The notes under the pieces are model-generated. The model was not told where the DNA came from. It saw only the letters and a list, made by a program, of their open reading frames with translations, and searched no databases. This document shows positions 4,452 to 7,017 of a stretch of DNA of 7,017 nucleotides, in pieces. Position numbers and translations under genes: made by a program. The stretch's first letter is position 1; each line of letters begins with the position of its first letter. This DNA is from OCS116 cluster bacterium. GTDB lineage: Bacteria; Pseudomonadota; Alphaproteobacteria; Rhizobiales; OSC116. The stretch covers positions 1-7,017 of the forward strand of contig NVUS02000151.1 of assembly GCA_002402005.2 (NCBI GenBank), read 5' to 3'.

Positions 4452-6269
4452 ATGGCGGTTATAGAGACATTATATAAATCCTCTGGTTTGGTTTTTCCGC
4501 TGGTTGGGGTGGTTGTCGCATTACTTTTGTCGGTTTTTATCGACCCTTATTTGGCTTTTGTCGCCACCTCATGGGTGATTTTTGGCCTGCTTGGCCTGAG
4601 TTTGGACATTGTGTGGGGGCGGGCTGGTTTGTTAAGCCTCGGCCAAACCGCATTTTATGGTTTGGGCGGGTATTTTGGCAGCGTGGTGGCACTTAATTTT
4701 GCACCAATGACTGGCAATACACTTATATGGGCGTTGCCAGCCGGGGCTTTGTTTGGCGCGTTGGCGGCGGCTTTATTGGGTTATGTTATATTTTATGCAC
4801 GCATGGGGGCGCTACAGACCACCATTTTAACTTATACTCTTACTTTGTTATTATGGACGGTTTCGCAATCCTTTAAACTCACCGTTGGCAAGGCGGTAAT
4901 TGGCGGTGACAATGGCATGACCAATATACCGGGTTTTGTGCTTGGCTTTGGCGCGAAGGCCGCGGCACTCGGGCCGAATACGGTTTTTGCCACCGTGGTG
5001 ATGGTTTCGGCCGTGGTTTACTTTTTTAGCCGCTGGTTGATGCGTGGGTTTTTTGGCCGCATTGTGGATTGCATTCGCATTGACGCTGGTAAAACGGAAT
5101 TGCTGGGCTATGACATTCGAAAATATCAACTTTTGAGTTTTGCTTATTCGGGCGTGGTTGCTGGCATTGCTGGTGCTATGTTTGGCCTTTGGGCAAATTA
5201 TTTAAACCCGTCTATTTTCTCGGTTCAAGAGGCTTTATTGGTGCCTATGTATGTATTAATTGGCGGTTTGGGCACATTATCTGGCGCATTTATTGGCGCA
5301 TTGGCCATTGGCGGCTTGTCTTTTTGGCTCGGTGGCGGCGTAGTTGGCGGGCAAACCACGTTAATTCTTGGTGGAGTTTTGATTATATTGGTGCTGTTTT
5401 TGCAAAATGGCATTTTGGGCGCATTTGATTTGTTATGGCGAAAATTCATTCCTGATGCCAATGCAGCGGCGAAAAATAATGGTGCGGTGAAAATAGACAC
5501 AGCGGTATTGGAGCAAATTCTCAAACAAGTTGCGCATAAATCCGGCGTGAAAATCAGCCTATCTACCGATCAGGTTTTTAAGCAATTTGGCGGGGTGATA
5601 CCGGTGAATAAAGTGACACGGTTTTTTGAACCGGGGATACCCTATTCACTGATAGGCCCGAATGGCGCTGGCAAATCCTCTTTCTTAAAAATATGCATGG
5701 GTCTGTATCTGCCCGAATCTGGCAAGGTGAAATTGGGCGATTTGGACATCACAAAAATGCCGATATTTGACCGCGTGCGCCATGGCATGGGGGTTAAAAA
5801 TCAAAAACCACAAGTTTTTGGTGAGCTGAGTGTTTTTGACAATCTTTGGACTGCGGCTTATTCGAGAACCAAAAGTGATAAGCAAGCCTTGCTGATCTCT
5901 AACCAAATTTTAGATATGCTTGGGTTGCAAAAACAGGCCGCTGTTCAGGCTGGTATTTTGTCTCATGGGCAGCAGCAATGGCTGGATATTGGTATGGTTT
6001 TATGCCTTGCGCCGGATGTGATTTTATTGGATGAGCCGGCGGCGGGCATGACCAAACAAGAGACGCGGGAGTTGTCCTTATTGATCCGAACTTTAGCAAA
6101 ATACACCACGGTTATTGTGGTTGAGCATGATATGGAATTTGTAACCACTTTGGCTGGGCATGTGACTGTATTGCACCAAGGTGAGGTGTTTGCTGAAGGC
6201 AATATTGAAGATTTACGCCAAGATGACCGGGTGCTTGATATCTATTTAGGGAGGCGAGCGCATGTTTAA
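4452..6269 (+). CDS. Fused ABC permease and ATP-binding protein, UrtC-UrtD / LivM-LivG-like
   Basis: This 605-residue fusion joins two subunits that are usually separate. Residues 1 to about 335 are a LivM/UrtC-type permease, with LSLDIVWGRAGLLSLGQTAF (49-68), the coupling-loop segment ELLGYDIRKYQLLSFAYSG (216-234) and GGLGTLSGAFIGAL (271-284). Residues about 336-368 are a hydrophilic linker starting DANAAAKNN. Residues about 369-605 are a LivG/UrtD-type ATPase. Its Walker A is GPNGAGKSS (402-410), Q-loop Q451, signature LSHGQ (503-507), Walker B VILLDE (523-528) and switch H559. LSHGQQQWLDIGM is typical of UrtD. AGGGG at 4442-4446 is the ribosome site. The stop overlaps the next gene by 8 bases. 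No frame break is seen across the junction, so the fusion is genuine in this sequence. It acts at the inner membrane with the permease before it and the ATPase after it. Confidence 0.95.
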   Translation: MAVIETLYKSSGLVFPLVGVVVALLLSVFIDPYLAFVATSWVIFGLLGLSLDIVWGRAGLLSLGQTAFYGLGGYFGSVVALNFAPMTGNTLIWALPAGALFGALAAALLGYVIFYARMGALQTTILTYTLTLLLWTVSQSFKLTVGKAVIGGDNGMTNIPGFVLGFGAKAAALGPNTVFATVVMVSAVVYFFSRWLMRGFFGRIVDCIRIDAGKTELLGYDIRKYQLLSFAYSGVVAGIAGAMFGLWANYLNPSIFSVQEALLVPMYVLIGGLGTLSGAFIGALAIGGLSFWLGGGVVGGQTTLILGGVLIILVLFLQNGILGAFDLLWRKFIPDANAAAKNNGAVKIDTAVLEQILKQVAHKSGVKISLSTDQVFKQFGGVIPVNKVTRFFEPGIPYSLIGPNGAGKSSFLKICMGLYLPESGKVKLGDLDITKMPIFDRVRHGMGVKNQKPQVFGELSVFDNLWTAAYSRTKSDKQALLISNQILDMLGLQKQAAVQAGILSHGQQQWLDIGMVLCLAPDVILLDEPAAGMTKQETRELSLLIRTLAKYTTVIVVEHDMEFVTTLAGHVTVLHQGEVFAEGNIEDLRQDDRVLDIYLGRRAHV

Positions 6270-6960
6270 AATTGTGAATGCCACTGGTGGTTATGGGAAA
6301 ACCATCATCATTCGTGACGCTTCTATTCATGTGAAACCGGGTGAAATTGTTGGCTTGTTAGGCCGAAATGGTGCGGGTAAAACAACATTGTTGAAATATG
6401 CGACCGGGCTTATTGATGCCAGTGCCGGACATGTTGAAATAGCTGGCAAAGTGACGCCGCAATCGACCGCCAAACGGGCGCAGCTTGGGCTGGGCTATGT
6501 GCCGCAAGGCCGGTATGTATTCCCGCGTATGACGGTGATTGAAAATATAGCGGTTGCGGCGGCATCGAATGGGCTTAGTTGGAAGCCGGCGGTTGAGGCC
6601 GCGATGCAGGATTTTCCGATTCTGAAACCCAAAGCCAAAGATTTGGCGGCAGATTTATCTGGCGGGCAACAACAGATATTGGCATTGGCCAGAGCCTTGG
6701 CAACCCAGCCCAAAATATTATTGTTGGATGAGCCCACCGAAGGCGTGCAGCCATCGATAATTGATGAAATGGCCGAGGTTTTGAAACGCATAAATAGCCA
6801 GCGCAACATTGCCATTTTGATCGCTGAACAGGATCTGGACTTTTGCCTTTCGATTGCAGATCGAGCGTATATTATGGAAAAGGGCGTTGTGAAAATGACC
6901 ATTGGTAAAGATGAATTGCTTGCCAATAAACCATTGCAACAAGAATTATTGGGAGTGTGA
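6262..6960 (+). CDS. ABC transporter ATP-binding protein, UrtE/LivF-like
   Basis: This 232-residue ATPase should pair with the ATPase half of the fused protein. Motifs are Walker A GRNGAGKTT (34-42), Q-loop Q82 in GYVPQGRYVFPRMTV, signature LSGGQ (132-136), and Walker B ILLLDE (152-157) followed by PTEGVQPSIID. The last phrase and YVPQGR-x-x-FP are characteristic of UrtE and LivF. The switch position reads AEQD with Q190 instead of His, as is usual in LivF and UrtE. AGGGAGG (6248-6254), inside the end of the preceding gene, is a strong ribosome site 7 bases before the ATG. Tight coupling indicates one operon. Import of urea, short amides or branched-chain amino acids is possible; the motifs lean towards the urea/amide branch, which is inference. 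Confidence 0.94.
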   Translation: MFKIVNATGGYGKTIIIRDASIHVKPGEIVGLLGRNGAGKTTLLKYATGLIDASAGHVEIAGKVTPQSTAKRAQLGLGYVPQGRYVFPRMTVIENIAVAAASNGLSWKPAVEAAMQDFPILKPKAKDLAADLSGGQQQILALARALATQPKILLLDEPTEGVQPSIIDEMAEVLKRINSQRNIAILIAEQDLDFCLSIADRAYIMEKGVVKMTIGKDELLANKPLQQELLGV

Positions 6961-6962
6961 AA

Positions 6963-7017
6963 GTGGCGAATGAGATGAGTAAAAAACCGCTGTTAAGAGG
7001 ACGTTCGCACGAGGCTA
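6963..7017 (+). CDS. Start of a downstream gene, possibly hemolysin III family
   Basis: An open frame starts at GTG 6963, two bases after the UrtE/LivF-like stop, and runs off the window. GGGAG at 6951-6955 lies 7 bases before this GTG; an in-frame ATG at 6975 is the alternative start. The 18 visible residues read VANEMSKKPLLRGRSHEA. K-P-x-L-R-G-x-S-H resembles the N-terminus of some hemolysin III (PAQR-like) membrane proteins, but 18 residues are too few for a firm call. It has no signal peptide in view, so it is unlikely to be the missing substrate-binding protein. Spacing suggests co-transcription with the transporter. Confidence 0.4.
   Translation, partial: MANEMSKKPLLRGRSHEA

Noticed and set aside
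6495..6926. 143-codon minus-strand frame inside the last ATPase gene
   Set aside because: Antisense to intact Walker and signature motifs, with no family resemblance of its own.

Overview
The window is ordinary bacterial chromosome, most likely from a proteobacterium and perhaps an alphaproteobacterium. I infer this from overall protein style: an OhrR/Ohr pair, an OsmC-family gene coupled to an FAH-family gene, and a Urt/Fmd-like ABC operon. No rRNA, tRNA, CRISPR, IS or phage signature was seen. GC content is moderate and uneven. Hand-counted 60-base samples give about 53-57% in the ohr and transporter genes and about 27-37% in the NmrA/HxlR pair.

Left part (1-2050). The 3' end of a fumarylacetoacetate hydrolase (FAH) family gene overlaps an OsmC-family gene, both on +. 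A MarR-family regulator of OhrR type follows on the minus strand, tail to tail with the OsmC gene. Divergent from it is ohr, the organic hydroperoxide reductase. The ohrR-ohr gap holds a strong promoter (TTGACA-17-TATATA) and two tandem copies of a 14-bp dyad, ATATC-N4-GATAT, which is the best operator candidate in the window. A perfect 9-bp stem-loop closes the ohr unit.

Middle part (2056-3444). An NmrA-type NAD(P)-binding oxidoreductase (minus) is divergent from an HxlR/DUF24 regulator (+) that carries the conserved N-terminal cysteine. This matches the known layout of redox- or quinone-responsive HxlR regulators beside NmrA-type quinone reductases. A 21-bp imperfect dyad just upstream of the regulator start is a candidate operator.

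Right part (3577-7017). A tight operon encodes a HAAT-family ABC importer. It has a UrtB/LivH-like permease, a single polypeptide fusing a UrtC/LivM-like permease to a UrtD/LivG-like ATPase, and a UrtE/LivF-like ATPase. The motifs look more like urea or short-amide transporters than classical branched-chain amino acid transporters. No substrate-binding protein lies in the window. A further co-directional gene, possibly of the hemolysin III family, begins 2 bases after the last ATPase and runs off the end.

Taken together, the left and middle parts read as a thiol-controlled defence block against organic peroxides and electrophiles, next to a nitrogen-compound importer. I found no clearly new biological system. 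The most interesting points are the tandem ohr operator, the UrtC-UrtD fusion without a binding protein, and the HxlR/NmrA pair with its candidate operator.
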